Shown: positions 39,031 to 48,762, numbered from the stretch's first letter. The stretch is 64,000 nt of DNA from SIG299 sp051880375 (GCA_051880375.1 JBJENV010000076.1:53198-117197), one strand, 5' to 3'. The notes: generated from the letters alone by a model not told the origin. Numbers and translations: made by a program.

Positions 39031-41160
39031 TTACAATCTGAACTGTCCGATAATCTCATGCAGTGCCTTGACAGACTCTCTGCTCTTCTGTAACCGTTCA
39101 TAACCGTCTGCAGTCGTAGTTTTTGTCTGCTCCGTTTTATCGGCAATTTCATTAATATCCTGTGCGGAAGAGCCGACGGTATGATTGATGTCATCCACTG
39201 CGGACACAATCTGTGCCATATAGCTGTCCAGATTTTCAATCGCACCCTTAATCTGTCCCATAACCTCTATAAACGAATCGGCATCCCTTCTGTACTGTCC
39301 GCCGGATTCACGGAACGTTCCGTAATCGTCCAATACTGTTTTCTCCAAAAACTCCATCATTGCCGTAATGCACTCTGCCATACCTGCAACAGCTTCGTTC
39401 ACCTCGCCGACAATGACATTAATATTATCCACCGTCTGGAGTGTCTGCGAAGCAAGACTTCCGATTTCACTGGCAACAACCGCAAAGCCGCGGCCGGCAT
39501 CTCCTGCACGTGCTGCTTCAATATTCGCGTTTAAAGCAAGAAGATTCGTCTGGGAGGAAATGCTCTTAATATCATCCGTCAGCTCATTAATCCGCTGTAC
39601 CGCCTTTGACTTTTCAATGGCGCTTTCTGTCTTCTGCTTCATCACGGCATACATGTCGTTTGTCTTCTCGCTGGAGTCCTTTGTCACCTTCTCCATCTCA
39701 CCGGCACGATTCAGAATCTGTCTGGAATTCTTCTCGCCGTTCTGTGCAAGAGCGTAAATCTGCTCGGAATTTCTCTTTACCTCCTCGATGCTTCCCACAA
39801 TATGCTCCGTATTAGCGGAGGCTTCCTGCATTCCTGCTGCAATCTGCTGCGTTGCCGCGGAGTTTTCTTCCGCACGGACGTTGTTTTCCCGCATAATATC
39901 ATCCAGATTCTCAATGCTTCCAAGTACCGTGTTCTCTACCCGTGTCATGTCCGCAATCATCTTTCGGAGCACATTCCGCATCTGATGAACCGCCGTTGCC
40001 ATTTCACCGATTTCATCTCTGTGCTGTCTTAACTCATTTCCGTCCTGTGTCGGTGTGAAGTCAAGAGAAACCGTCTGGGCAATGATTCCTGTCAGCTTCT
40101 TAATCGGCTTTGCAATACTGTTGCCTACGAAGACACCAACCGCACCGGAAACAATCCACGCCAGAAGTACAACGCAGACAATAATGGAAATCAGTCGGTT
40201 TGACCTTGCATAAATCTCTGACTTCAAGGCAGTCAGCACAAACCTCATTCCGTTTTCCAGATTATAATATACAAGATTCTTATCCTTACCCTCATAACTG
40301 TAGGTGATGCTTTCCCCCTGTTTTGCGGCATTACCGAAGACAGCGGAAACCTGTGCAAGCCCACTGCCCATATTCGAAAGCTTTGTACCATAGGAAAGCC
40401 CCTTATGATGCATAATAGCACCATCTTCATTTACAAGGAAGGCATACCCTGTTTCATATACCGTTGCCGCATCTACCATGTCCGTAATTGTCGTAAAGTC
40501 GATGTCCATACCGACAATTCCGATATTTGTACCGTCTGCCGCATAAAGCGGAATGACATAGGAAATCATATAAACATTAATGTTGGCATTCAGATACGGT
40601 TCCATCCACATGGCAGCACCGTTCTGTACAGGAATATAATACCAGCCGACATGTTCTACATCTCCTTCCTCGTACATACTGAAATCCGTCGGCGTCAGGA
40701 ATGCAAACGCCTCATCGTCAGAATTTCTGGATGCAAAGATACCGGAGGTCGGATTGGAATACTTCGGATTGTACCGGACATAAAACGTAACGCCGCCCTC
40801 GGTGCCTTCCGCCAGCTTACCTGCCAGTTCCTGAATCTGCGCCGTATATTCATCCGCATAACTCTTACTCTTTTTAAAGCTGTCAAAATCGAAGTCCTGC
40901 ATCACAACCTTACTTAATGCATGTACCGACTGTTCAATACGCAGTATGGTTGCGTTCAGCTTCGTAGCTTCGACTTCGCTTAAGATTCGCATTTTTTCCT
41001 TGGCATCACTACTGATCATCATTGTAGAATTACCTGCGCTCAGTATTCCGGTTAACAGTGCAGTCAGAGTAGAACACAGCAAAATACCGACAATGATTTT
41101 TTTCCGAATTGACTTCATGCCTTTTTTCTTTGTTACTTTTGTGCTTTTTTCAGACTCCAT
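39031..41160 (-). CDS. Chemoreceptor B (double-Cache sensor)
   Basis: 709 residues. Lys-rich N-terminus, membrane helix at about 22-42, a large extracytoplasmic dCache-type domain of about 280 residues (VTFYVRYNPKYSNPTSGIFA, GWYYIPVQNGAAMWMEPYLN, YVIPLYAADGTNIGIVGMDID, ETGYAFLVNEDGAIMHHKG), second helix at about 325-350, HAMP, and MCP signalling domain with SQTNLLALNANIEAARAG and DAGRGFAVVASEIGSLA. dCache receptors usually bind amino acids, amines, purines or organic acids; I cannot name the ligand. It is not closely related to its two neighbours, between which it lies. Confidence 0.93.
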   Translation of the reverse strand: MESEKSTKVTKKKGMKSIRKKIIVGILLCSTLTALLTGILSAGNSTMMISSDAKEKMRILSEVEATKLNATILRIEQSVHALSKVVMQDFDFDSFKKSKSYADEYTAQIQELAGKLAEGTEGGVTFYVRYNPKYSNPTSGIFASRNSDDEAFAFLTPTDFSMYEEGDVEHVGWYYIPVQNGAAMWMEPYLNANINVYMISYVIPLYAADGTNIGIVGMDIDFTTITDMVDAATVYETGYAFLVNEDGAIMHHKGLSYGTKLSNMGSGLAQVSAVFGNAAKQGESITYSYEGKDKNLVYYNLENGMRFVLTALKSEIYARSNRLISIIVCVVLLAWIVSGAVGVFVGNSIAKPIKKLTGIIAQTVSLDFTPTQDGNELRQHRDEIGEMATAVHQMRNVLRKMIADMTRVENTVLGSIENLDDIMRENNVRAEENSAATQQIAAGMQEASANTEHIVGSIEEVKRNSEQIYALAQNGEKNSRQILNRAGEMEKVTKDSSEKTNDMYAVMKQKTESAIEKSKAVQRINELTDDIKSISSQTNLLALNANIEAARAGDAGRGFAVVASEIGSLASQTLQTVDNINVIVGEVNEAVAGMAECITAMMEFLEKTVLDDYGTFRESGGQYRRDADSFIEVMGQIKGAIENLDSYMAQIVSAVDDINHTVGSSAQDINEIADKTEQTKTTTADGYERLQKSRESVKALHEIIGQFRL

Positions 41161-41215
41161 CTTATGTTCCCCTTTCAGTTTTCTGTACCCGAAGGTTAAA
41201 TTTTGAACCGAGACT

Positions 41216-41245
41216 ATTATACTATATTTCTCCCCTTTCTGTAAA
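41216..41245 (-). promoter_or_regulatory. Promoter of chemoreceptor B
   Basis: Minus strand: TTTACA (41240-41245), 18-base spacer, TATAAT (41216-41221), about 55 bases upstream of the start. Confidence 0.6.
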
Positions 41246-41262
41246 CTCCTGCAAATAAATAA

Positions 41263-41293
41263 GGAGTATCACTCCTTTGTTCCGTGATACTCC
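41263..41293 (-). terminator. Terminator after chemoreceptor C
   Basis: Perfect 10-bp stem GGAGTATCAC/GTGATACTCC with an 11-base loop, followed on the minus strand by TTATTTATTT. Confidence 0.75.
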
Positions 41294-41321
41294 CTCTTCG
41301 TCTGTTCCGTTTCTTTTGCTT

Positions 41322-43046
41322 TTACTTTAACTTAAACTTTCCTACTTCACCTTCGAGCTGTTCTGCCACCTGTTTGTTGGAGTCTGCCTTCTGTTCAATA
41401 TCGGTCACATTCTCCGTCAGGGTGACTGCGGTTTCCGTCGTGCTTACGACGCCCTTTGCGCTTTCCTCCACTGCAATATTTACGGCATGGATGGCCTCCC
41501 TGATGCCGTCCATCACCTGCTTTAACTTCTCGGAATTGTCCGCAAAGCGTTCCATCGTATCATGGATTTCTGCCGCATCCTTGCGATAGTCCTCACTCGT
41601 GGCAAGCAGTCCCTGATAGCCCTTCATTGCTGTTTCTTTCAGGAAGCGAACCATTTCCTCCGCTTCCGCCGCCAGCCCTTCTACCGAATTAATCACGTTG
41701 CTGCTTACCTCCTTAATCTTTGCCGCAGCGCTTGCCGAATCTGTAGCCAGCTTTCCGATTTCGCTTGCAACGACCGCGAAGCCCCGCCCTGCCTCTCCGG
41801 CTCTTGCCGCTTCTATCGAAGCATTCAGTGCAAGCAGATTCGTCTGCTCGGTAATTTCGATGATATTTTCCGTCAGCAAATTGATTTCCTGTACCGCCTT
41901 GGACTGTTCTATCTTTTCGTTAATGGAGACAGACATCTGTGACGCAAGTTCCTGCGCCTTCTTTTGTTCGCTCTCTGCCTTCCGGTAAACCTCCTGTGCT
42001 CTTTCTTCAATTTCCTTAGTGGAAGTATTGCCTTCCGATGCCTGTTCGGAAATGCTGTCCGTGCTACGGTAAGCCTCCGTAATGGAATCGTTCACCTGAT
42101 TCAGCGAAGCCGTGGTTTCTTCCATTGCCGCACTCATTTCCTCCATGGTTGCCGAGACATCCATAATGCTTTCCTTCGCCCTTGACAGGTTCTGGACAAC
42201 CACCTCCGTTGACTCATGTAAGGTATCGGAGTTTTGCGAAATCCGAAGCATGATGTCGCGGATATACGCAAGCAGTGCATTGACGTTTTCCGCCATCAGT
42301 TCCATTTCGTCTCCGGTTTTTACGTCTAACGTCTGCGTCAGGTCACCTTCGCTGGTCACAAGTTCATAAAGCTTGTCGTTTACCATACGGATACGCTTTG
42401 TAATTGCACCGACTACCAACCCAATCATCAGCAGTGCCACAACCAGCCCGACTCCCGCAAACTCTATGGTTCTCATACGGCTTTCCGAAAGACGTTCTAC
42501 AATTCCGGATGCATCGTAGTCGCTTCCGAGTACGGCAACTACCTTTCCGTCCGAATTCCTGATTGGCACATAAGCCGAAATAAAATCTCCGAACGGCGTG
42601 GACTCAATATAATCCTGCACATAGGTTTCTCCTTCATAGACCGATGCAAACTTCTCGTAAGAATATCCAAAGTCATAACCAATAGGTGCCCTGTCTTCGC
42701 TCGTATCGGTATCAATGCCGTAATACATATTTGTCCCGTCTGTAGTCAAGGTATAGAGATATGCCACACCGCAGCGTTCCTTTGTCTGGCGCAACAGTCC
42801 CAGCATATTCAAATATCTCGGCGTCATCTCATCCCCCGGCTTCAGTTTTTGGAGGGCATCTCCATCCAGCTGATACGCAGCCATTTTTGCCGCTATTTCC
42901 GCCTGTTCGACACCCATTCGAACCAGTTCCTCTTCCATACGGATATAAGCATTAATGCCCATGAGCGAAACCAGACAGAGAATCACTACACTCATACTAA
43001 ACAGGATTTTGGTCCTGATGCTAAATTTTCTTGTTTTTTTCTTCAT
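41322..43046 (-). CDS. Chemoreceptor C (Cache-type sensor, paralogue of chemoreceptor A)
   Basis: 574 residues, exactly the length of chemoreceptor A and collinear with it. The cytoplasmic half is nearly the same sequence (EQTNLLALNASIEAARAG, KLATDSASAAAKIKEVSS). The Cache domain differs more (for example GDEMTPRYLNMLGLLRQT against GDEDSELYVAMLKTLRTM), as expected if the copies have diverged in ligand preference. Own promoter (43108-43137) and terminator. Duplication with an unrelated receptor between the copies means the event was not a simple adjacent tandem copy, or chemoreceptor B was inserted later. Confidence 0.93.
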   Translation of the reverse strand: MKKKTRKFSIRTKILFSMSVVILCLVSLMGINAYIRMEEELVRMGVEQAEIAAKMAAYQLDGDALQKLKPGDEMTPRYLNMLGLLRQTKERCGVAYLYTLTTDGTNMYYGIDTDTSEDRAPIGYDFGYSYEKFASVYEGETYVQDYIESTPFGDFISAYVPIRNSDGKVVAVLGSDYDASGIVERLSESRMRTIEFAGVGLVVALLMIGLVVGAITKRIRMVNDKLYELVTSEGDLTQTLDVKTGDEMELMAENVNALLAYIRDIMLRISQNSDTLHESTEVVVQNLSRAKESIMDVSATMEEMSAAMEETTASLNQVNDSITEAYRSTDSISEQASEGNTSTKEIEERAQEVYRKAESEQKKAQELASQMSVSINEKIEQSKAVQEINLLTENIIEITEQTNLLALNASIEAARAGEAGRGFAVVASEIGKLATDSASAAAKIKEVSSNVINSVEGLAAEAEEMVRFLKETAMKGYQGLLATSEDYRKDAAEIHDTMERFADNSEKLKQVMDGIREAIHAVNIAVEESAKGVVSTTETAVTLTENVTDIEQKADSNKQVAEQLEGEVGKFKLK

Positions 43047-43107
43047 CTTCCGTCACACTCTTTCTACTAAATTTCCCAATATCTTTCCTACCACTCCGGG
43101 TTCTTTC

Positions 43108-43137
43108 ATTATAAAGCATAGTTACAGAGGGACGCAA
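43108..43137 (-). promoter_or_regulatory. Promoter of chemoreceptor C
   Basis: Minus strand: TTGCGT (43132-43137), 18-base spacer, TATAAT (43108-43113), then GAAAG as in chemoreceptor A. The -35 is weak. Confidence 0.5.
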
Positions 43138-43170
43138 GAGCAAGTTTATCAAAAACAGAAAAAGTTCTCG

Positions 43171-44967
43171 TTATATCGGCAGGCTTTCCTGAAAGCACAG
43201 CGCTCCGAAGCCCGCTCCGGAATTCGGGAATCCTTCCTGCCCCGTCTGACAAATCCGGCATGAAGTCCCGGAGACCGCCGTCGGAAATTCTAAGCCGGAC
43301 AGCCGCCTGCAGCCTCTGCGCAGATACTCCGTCAGTTTTTCTCCGTACAGATAGTTATCATTTCCCTGCACGATTCCCCATTCCATCAGAAGCGCCGCAC
43401 TGCCGCTGACAAACGGCGTTGCCATCGAGGTCCCGGTTTTTACCGTATAGCCGCCCCCCGGCGCGCACGACGTGATATCCACGCCCGGTGCAACCAAATC
43501 GGGCTTCACTCTTCCTGTTCCTCTCGGGCATCCTCTTCCGGAAAACGGAGCCAGGCTCTCTGTTCCGGTATCATAAGCACCAACAGCAACGCAGCGGTTC
43601 GTCGTGGAAGGTATCGTCAGCGTTCTCTCCGCCACAGGGCGCACAAAGCCGCTCTGACTGCTTTCCGTCCCCTGCAGTATCCAGATATCATAATTACCGC
43701 AAAGAATTTTCTCAGGAAGCAGGCTGATGCGCCAGATTCCCTGTGTAAGCCAGTCCTGCGTAAACCGTTCCTCCGGTGCTCCGTCTTCCACTGCACTTTC
43801 CCGTTCCGGCATTACCGCCTCTATCGCCATCTGCACCACCGACAGGTTCTGATACGGTGTCGGCAGGCTCCAGAGCACCTCCAGCTCTGCATTTCCAAGT
43901 CGTACCGTCCGTCCCCGCCCTGTAAATAAAAGTCCCGAACCGAATTCTGTGACCGGCTCTCCTGCTTCATAAGAAAACCGGAAGCTTTCTCCCGACGGCG
44001 CCTGAAGTTCCACGTCAAACCGGTCAAAATAGTTTTTCCAGAGTTGAAGATAAATTGCTCTTTCCCTTCCTGCTACCGCAAGCTCTACCGTTTCCGTATG
44101 CCCTTCAAGGAGCACTCCTCCCGCATGTCTTCGGCCTCCGCCTTCATTTCCGGTTCCGATGCAGAGCGAACATCTTGTGAGCGGAATCACCGTATCCAGA
44201 TACGTTTCTAACAGGCTCATCCCGTTATGCGCACCGTAATTGTTTCCGAAGCTCAGATTGATGACCAGCGGCCGGTTCCGCTCCATTGCGTAACGGATAC
44301 AGAAATCGACCGCTTCCATCATACGTGCCGTCCCGTAAGCATCACTGACACTTCCTGCGGCAAGCTTTACAACCAGAAGCGTGCTTTCATATGCGACTCC
44401 CCGGTATCTGCCCGATGACGCCCTGCCGTTCCCCGCAGCAATTCCCGCAACGTGGGTTCCGTGTCCCGACACATCCGTACTCGGCACAATCCGGCGCCGG
44501 TTCTCCGGTCTGCGTTCCGAGAGCGCCCGATTAATCTCCTCTTCTGTATACAGGCTGCCCGTACGATATCCTTCCGGCGGCGTTCCCGAAGCTATTGTCT
44601 GGTCCCAGAGTGCTGCAATCCGTGTTGTTCCGTCTTCGTTTCTGAAATCCGGGTGGGCATAGTCGATTCCCGAATCAATGACCGCTAACAGCACACCTTT
44701 TCCGGAAAGCCCGCTTACCACATCCTCTCCTGCGCTCGGACGGTTGTAAATGCAGGAGGCTGCCTTTCCTTCTTCTACAGAGAAAAATACCCTGGTCGGA
44801 AGCTCTGCATAAATGATGCATGGGCACGACAGTACCTCTTCTGCCTGTTCCTCTTCTAAAACAAGCAAGGCGTAGCCGCCGAGCAGAGTGGTAATCTTCA
44901 CTCCGCCAAGCTGCTGCGCCTTAGTTAAATCTCCTTCATAACGTGCAATGAGTTCCATTTCTGCCAT
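43171..44967 (-). CDS. Csp-like subtilisin-family (S8) protease
   Basis: About 598 residues from the ATG at 44967 (GGAG 9 bases upstream); a GTG 75 bases earlier is a weaker option. A short prodomain-like N-terminus (to about 75) is followed by the S8 fold with the complete triad: Asp98 in AVIDSGID, His169 in SGHGTHVAGI, Ser in TSMATPFVSG. About 130 residues inserted between the His and Ser blocks (GHTETVELAVAGRERAIYLQ...) fit the jelly-roll seen in clostridial Csp germination proteases, as do ALWDQTI and the overall layout. Csp proteases activate pro-SleC in spores. No signal peptide. It lies 103 bases downstream of rhaD; shared transcription is possible but functionally odd. Confidence 0.8.
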   Translation of the reverse strand: MAEMELIARYEGDLTKAQQLGGVKITTLLGGYALLVLEEEQAEEVLSCPCIIYAELPTRVFFSVEEGKAASCIYNRPSAGEDVVSGLSGKGVLLAVIDSGIDYAHPDFRNEDGTTRIAALWDQTIASGTPPEGYRTGSLYTEEEINRALSERRPENRRRIVPSTDVSGHGTHVAGIAAGNGRASSGRYRGVAYESTLLVVKLAAGSVSDAYGTARMMEAVDFCIRYAMERNRPLVINLSFGNNYGAHNGMSLLETYLDTVIPLTRCSLCIGTGNEGGGRRHAGGVLLEGHTETVELAVAGRERAIYLQLWKNYFDRFDVELQAPSGESFRFSYEAGEPVTEFGSGLLFTGRGRTVRLGNAELEVLWSLPTPYQNLSVVQMAIEAVMPERESAVEDGAPEERFTQDWLTQGIWRISLLPEKILCGNYDIWILQGTESSQSGFVRPVAERTLTIPSTTNRCVAVGAYDTGTESLAPFSGRGCPRGTGRVKPDLVAPGVDITSCAPGGGYTVKTGTSMATPFVSGSAALLMEWGIVQGNDNYLYGEKLTEYLRRGCRRLSGLEFPTAVSGTSCRICQTGQEGFPNSGAGFGALCFQESLPI

Positions 44968-45070
44968 CTGTAATTTCTCCGTGAATACCTCTTTACTACC
45001 TACTGTATTCAAAGAAATTCCCGGGCAGTACCGTTTTCCCACACTGCCTTTTTCTATTGCAATATACCTT

Positions 45071-45895
45071 TTATTTCTCGTACAGAAATTCCTCCGGCAG
45101 GTTCACCTTAAAGTCCTTTGCCAGACTGCGGAAATCATCCGGAGTAATCGTCTGCCGCTTTTCCTTCTGCATCGACAGCATTTTCACTAAAATTTCAGCG
45201 GATTTTTCCACGGTGTGCATCAGACCGAAGGTCAGGTCAAAGTCCTCTCCGGAAGCGAACATTCCGTGATGTGCCCAGACTGCCACATCATACTTTTTCA
45301 TCAGCTCGCTTGTTGCCACGGCAATGTCCCTGCCGCCCGGCACCATCCACGGAACCACTCCGATGCCGTCCGGAAATACAACCGGACATTCGGTTGCCAT
45401 TTCCCAAAGCTCTCTTGTAAATACCTTATCGTCTAACGGAAGTACAAAGGTCAGTGCAATCACATTGGTCGTATGTGCATGGTAAATTACACGATGTCTT
45501 CCGTTTGTTGCAAGAAACTTTACCTCATGGTTCATTAAATGGGACGGAAGCTCGGACGTCGGTCTGCCGCCGTTTACCAGCCCCCAGAGAATCCGGTAAT
45601 TCTCGCCCTTTTCATCCAGTTCAATCACGCAGATGGAATCCTCCGGTTTTAAGATGACATTGCGGAAATACTTACCGCTTCCGGTCACTAAAAAGTATTC
45701 TCCGGCAAGTGCCGGTACGCTCGTTCCAATCGGCTGCCATTCCTTCGGACTGAAGTTTTCCCTTACGGATTCCACCTCTTCTTTTTTGATACGATAGGAT
45801 AAATTGCCGCCGTTTCTCTCATGCCAGCCCTGTTCCCATCCATCGTTTGCCATACGGATAAAGCCCTGTACAAATTCTGCATCCAACATTCTCAT
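45071..45895 (-). CDS. rhaD: Rhamnulose-1-phosphate aldolase
   Basis: About 274 residues from the ATG at 45895, matching the usual RhaD length; AGGAGG lies 11 bases upstream and an ATG 6 bases further in is also possible. Class II aldolase signatures: GWHERNGGNLSYR, FLVTGSGKYFRNV, the Zn-binding His pair in VIYHAHTTNVIAL and a third His in WAHHGMFASG. It splits L-rhamnulose-1-phosphate into dihydroxyacetone phosphate and L-lactaldehyde. Last pathway gene of the operon rhaB-rhaA-rhaD. Confidence 0.95.
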   Translation of the reverse strand: MRMLDAEFVQGFIRMANDGWEQGWHERNGGNLSYRIKKEEVESVRENFSPKEWQPIGTSVPALAGEYFLVTGSGKYFRNVILKPEDSICVIELDEKGENYRILWGLVNGGRPTSELPSHLMNHEVKFLATNGRHRVIYHAHTTNVIALTFVLPLDDKVFTRELWEMATECPVVFPDGIGVVPWMVPGGRDIAVATSELMKKYDVAVWAHHGMFASGEDFDLTFGLMHTVEKSAEILVKMLSMQKEKRQTITPDDFRSLAKDFKVNLPEEFLYEK

Positions 45896-45961
45896 AATAT
45901 ATACATCCTCCTTTTGTACCATTCCTGCCTTAAGTCCTTTGTGCTTCTGCCGTCCTACGTC

Positions 45962-47218
45962 TTAATTACGCGCCGAAAGCACTTCGTTCTCATACCTTTT
46001 TGCCTCTTCAAACCAGGTATCCTCGGTTGTGCCGCACTGTCTTACGTATTCCTCCCATACCGCTCCGAACGGCAGCAGTTTCAGTTCCTCCTGACGAACC
46101 ATCAGCTCTGTCCAGTCTGCCCTCTCCTGTAACCCGGCAAGTGTCTCATTCGGTGTGCAGAGTGCCGAAAGAAGGGCCTTCTGCCAGCTGCGGAAGCCGA
46201 CGCACCACGCACAGATGCGGTTGATGCTCGCATCAAAATAATCCAGCGCCATATGTACACGATTGATGGCTCCGCAACGTACGATTTCCTTTGCCATTTC
46301 TTTTGTCTCATCATCAAACAGTACCACATGGTCGGAATCCCAGCGGACCGGACGGGTAATATGCAGTGCAATTTCCGGGAAAAACGCAAGCAGCGCCGGA
46401 ATCTTATCGGAAACAACCTCCGTCGGATGATAGTGTCCGTTATCCATGAGTGGCAGGCAGCCTTCATGCGTTGCGGCAAAGCTTAACGCAAACTCCGCAG
46501 AGCCAACGGTATACGATTCTACTCCGATGCCGAATACCTTGGATTCCACACAAGGCTTAACGAGCGTCTTATCGTGCGGCTCGGCGAGAATTTCTTCGAT
46601 GGACTGCTTATAGCGCATTCTCGGCCCCAAACGGTCTGCCGGAATATCCTTGGAACCGTCGCCGGTCCAGATATTCATAACACACGGAACCCCGGTTTCC
46701 CTTGCAAAATATTCGGAAATCCGGATGCAGGCTCTGCCGTGCTCTACCCAGAAGCGTCTTGTTTCCTCATCCGGGCTGGAAAGTGTCAGACCGTCCTTTA
46801 CCTTATCATGTGAAAAGAAGGTCGGATTAAAATCAATTCCCATCTGGTGTTTCTTTGCAAACTCTACCCATTTTGCAAAGTGCTTCGGCTCTAATTTGTC
46901 CCGGTCAACAAACTCGCCCGGTTCAAAAATCGCATAGCTTGCATGCAGGTTCAGCTTTTTCTTTCCCGGAGTAAGGCGGATGACCTCCTCCATGTCCTGC
47001 ATCAGTTCTTCCGGTGTTCTTGCCTTGCCCGGATAGTTTCCCGTTGCCTGAATTCCGCCGGTTAACGGTCCGTCGTGGTCAAAGCCGGTAACATCATCCC
47101 CCTGCCAGCAGTGCAGGGAAACCGGAATCTCCTTACATACCGCAATTGCCGCATCGGTGTCCACACCAAACTTCCGGTACATGTTTTTTGCTGCTTCGTA
47201 GCGTTCTGCCTGTGTCAT
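45962..47218 (-). CDS. rhaA: L-rhamnose isomerase
   Basis: 418 residues, standard length. PVSLHCWQGDDVTGFD, GGIQATGNYPG, LNLHASYA, PTFFSHDKVKDGLTLSSPD, the metal-site region FAATHEGCLPLMDNGHYHPTE and RPVRWDSDHVV are RhaA hallmarks. It converts L-rhamnose to L-rhamnulose using divalent metal. GGAGG 7 bases upstream. It lies 15 bases after rhaB and 66 bases before rhaD. Confidence 0.97.
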   Translation of the reverse strand: MTQAERYEAAKNMYRKFGVDTDAAIAVCKEIPVSLHCWQGDDVTGFDHDGPLTGGIQATGNYPGKARTPEELMQDMEEVIRLTPGKKKLNLHASYAIFEPGEFVDRDKLEPKHFAKWVEFAKKHQMGIDFNPTFFSHDKVKDGLTLSSPDEETRRFWVEHGRACIRISEYFARETGVPCVMNIWTGDGSKDIPADRLGPRMRYKQSIEEILAEPHDKTLVKPCVESKVFGIGVESYTVGSAEFALSFAATHEGCLPLMDNGHYHPTEVVSDKIPALLAFFPEIALHITRPVRWDSDHVVLFDDETKEMAKEIVRCGAINRVHMALDYFDASINRICAWCVGFRSWQKALLSALCTPNETLAGLQERADWTELMVRQEELKLLPFGAVWEEYVRQCGTTEDTWFEEAKRYENEVLSARN

Positions 47219-47233
47219 ATCAAATCCTCCAAT

Positions 47234-48628
47234 CTAGTATGTCTGCACTTCAAACGACTCAAAAATGCATCTTCTTGCCGTATTCAAATCCTTCAGTTCT
47301 CCTTTGGTAATCATCTGCACGGTCAGATTACCGATTGCCGTTGCTTCTACCGGCCCGGCATACACCGTACGTCCGGTTGCTCTTGCGGTAAGTTCGTTTA
47401 AGTATCCCGCATTCGCTCCTCCGCCGACGATATGGATACTGTCATAGACGGCTCCGGTCAGGTACTCCAATTCCTCCACCGCATCGGCATAGCATTTTGC
47501 CAGACTGTGATAAATCACTGCTGCCACCTCGGCAATTCCCACCGGTACCTGTTCTCCCTTCTCTGCACAGGCTGCCTGTACCTCCTTTGTCATATCGGAA
47601 GGAGCTAAAAATCTGCTGTCATTACAATCCACCAGGGAAGCAATCGTCTGCTTTGATGCCTGTTCACAAATTTCACCGTACGAAAGCTCCGGTTCCAGTT
47701 CCTTCCTTACCGACTGAATCATCCAAAGTCCCATGATGTTTTTTAAATAGCGGAACCGGTACTGATAGCCGCCTTCGTTCGTAAAATTATGCTCTCTGCT
47801 TTCCTTAGAACAGTTCGCCGTCATCCGTTCCGTTCCGAGCAGCGACCACGTACCGGAGCTGATATAGACTGCATCCTCTTTCCCAGTCGGCACTGCCACG
47901 ACTGCCGATGCCGTATCGTGCGTTGCCGGAAGCACAACCTCACAGTCAAAGCCGACCGCACTCTTTATTTCTTCCGTCAGCCTTCCAAGTACCGTTCCCG
48001 GCGGAACAATCCTGCCGAAGATCTTCTTTGGATATCCGAGCCGGTCAATCAACTCCATATCCCAATCCTTGTTCTGTGGATGCACCAGCTGTGTCGTTGT
48101 CGCATTCGTATATTCCGCCGCTATTTTTCCAGTCAGCAGGTAATTAAAATACTCCGGAAGCATCAACAGGTGTTCTGCCTCCTCAAGGTACTCCGGATGG
48201 TCTCTTTTTACTGCCGCCAGCTGATATACGGTGTTAAATATCTGCTTCTGTATTCCGGTTGCCGCATAAAGCTCCTTTTGCGGAATCACCTCATATACAA
48301 GGTCGTCTGCCCCCTTTGTCCTGCCGTCCCGATAGCCGACTGCATTACCGATACGCCTGCCCTGCTTATCTAACAGCACAAAATCCACCGCCCAGGTATC
48401 GATTCCCATACAAAGCGGTATCTTTCCGGCTTCCCTGCACTTTTTCATACCGGTCAGAATCTCACGAAACAGCTGCTCCACATCCCAGCAAAGCTCCCCA
48501 TCGTGTTCTGCCATGCCATTCGGGAAGCGATACATCTCTTCCAGCACCATTTTCCCGTTGCATAAATGTCCTAACATGTGTCTTCCGCCCGATGCCCCGA
48601 TATCCACCGCAAGATAATAGTTCTGCAT
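47234..48628 (-). CDS. rhaB: Rhamnulokinase
   Basis: 464 residues from the ATG at 48628 (MQNYYLAVDIGASGG, AGGAG 6 bases upstream); the longer frame starting 36 bases earlier lacks a site. FGGY kinase fold: DIGASGGRHMLG phosphate loop, GIDTWAVDFVLLD, PATHDTASAVVAVP, SSGTWSLLGTE and IVGGGANAGYLNELTA. It phosphorylates L-rhamnulose. First gene of the rha operon. No mutarotase or dedicated transporter gene is visible beside it. Confidence 0.95.
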   Translation of the reverse strand: MQNYYLAVDIGASGGRHMLGHLCNGKMVLEEMYRFPNGMAEHDGELCWDVEQLFREILTGMKKCREAGKIPLCMGIDTWAVDFVLLDKQGRRIGNAVGYRDGRTKGADDLVYEVIPQKELYAATGIQKQIFNTVYQLAAVKRDHPEYLEEAEHLLMLPEYFNYLLTGKIAAEYTNATTTQLVHPQNKDWDMELIDRLGYPKKIFGRIVPPGTVLGRLTEEIKSAVGFDCEVVLPATHDTASAVVAVPTGKEDAVYISSGTWSLLGTERMTANCSKESREHNFTNEGGYQYRFRYLKNIMGLWMIQSVRKELEPELSYGEICEQASKQTIASLVDCNDSRFLAPSDMTKEVQAACAEKGEQVPVGIAEVAAVIYHSLAKCYADAVEELEYLTGAVYDSIHIVGGGANAGYLNELTARATGRTVYAGPVEATAIGNLTVQMITKGELKDLNTARRCIFESFEVQTY

Positions 48629-48694
48629 ACGTTTCTCCTTCCGTTTTCTTATTTCATCAGACATTTCTCATCCGTCCAATGATTTCTTATTTAC

Positions 48695-48700
48695 ATCATA
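48695..48700 (-). promoter_or_regulatory. Likely -10 of the rhaBAD promoter
   Basis: Minus strand TATGAT at 48695-48700 with only TTTCTT at the -35 distance. A weak -35 fits a promoter that needs an activator such as the adjacent AraC protein. No operator repeats could be identified. Confidence 0.35.
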
Positions 48701-48722
48701 AAGGAAAAGTTCGCAGAAAGAA

Positions 48723-48751
48723 AGGACACCTTTTGTTTAAAAAAGTGTCCT
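48723..48751 (-). terminator. Terminator after the AraC regulator
   Basis: AGGACACCTTTT pairs with AAAAAAGTGTCCT to give a stem of about 11 bp around GTTT; on the minus strand it is followed by TTCTTTC. It separates the regulator from the rha operon. Confidence 0.7.
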
Positions 48752-48762
48752 GATTTGCAAAA

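Noticed and set aside
44968..45042. GTG start adding 25 residues to the Csp-like protease
   Set aside because: Weaker ribosome site than the ATG at 44967 and no homology expected for the added residues; kept only as an alternative.
47789..48373. 194-aa plus-strand open frame
   Set aside because: Antisense shadow of rhaB; Arg/Cys-rich composition typical of a complementary frame.
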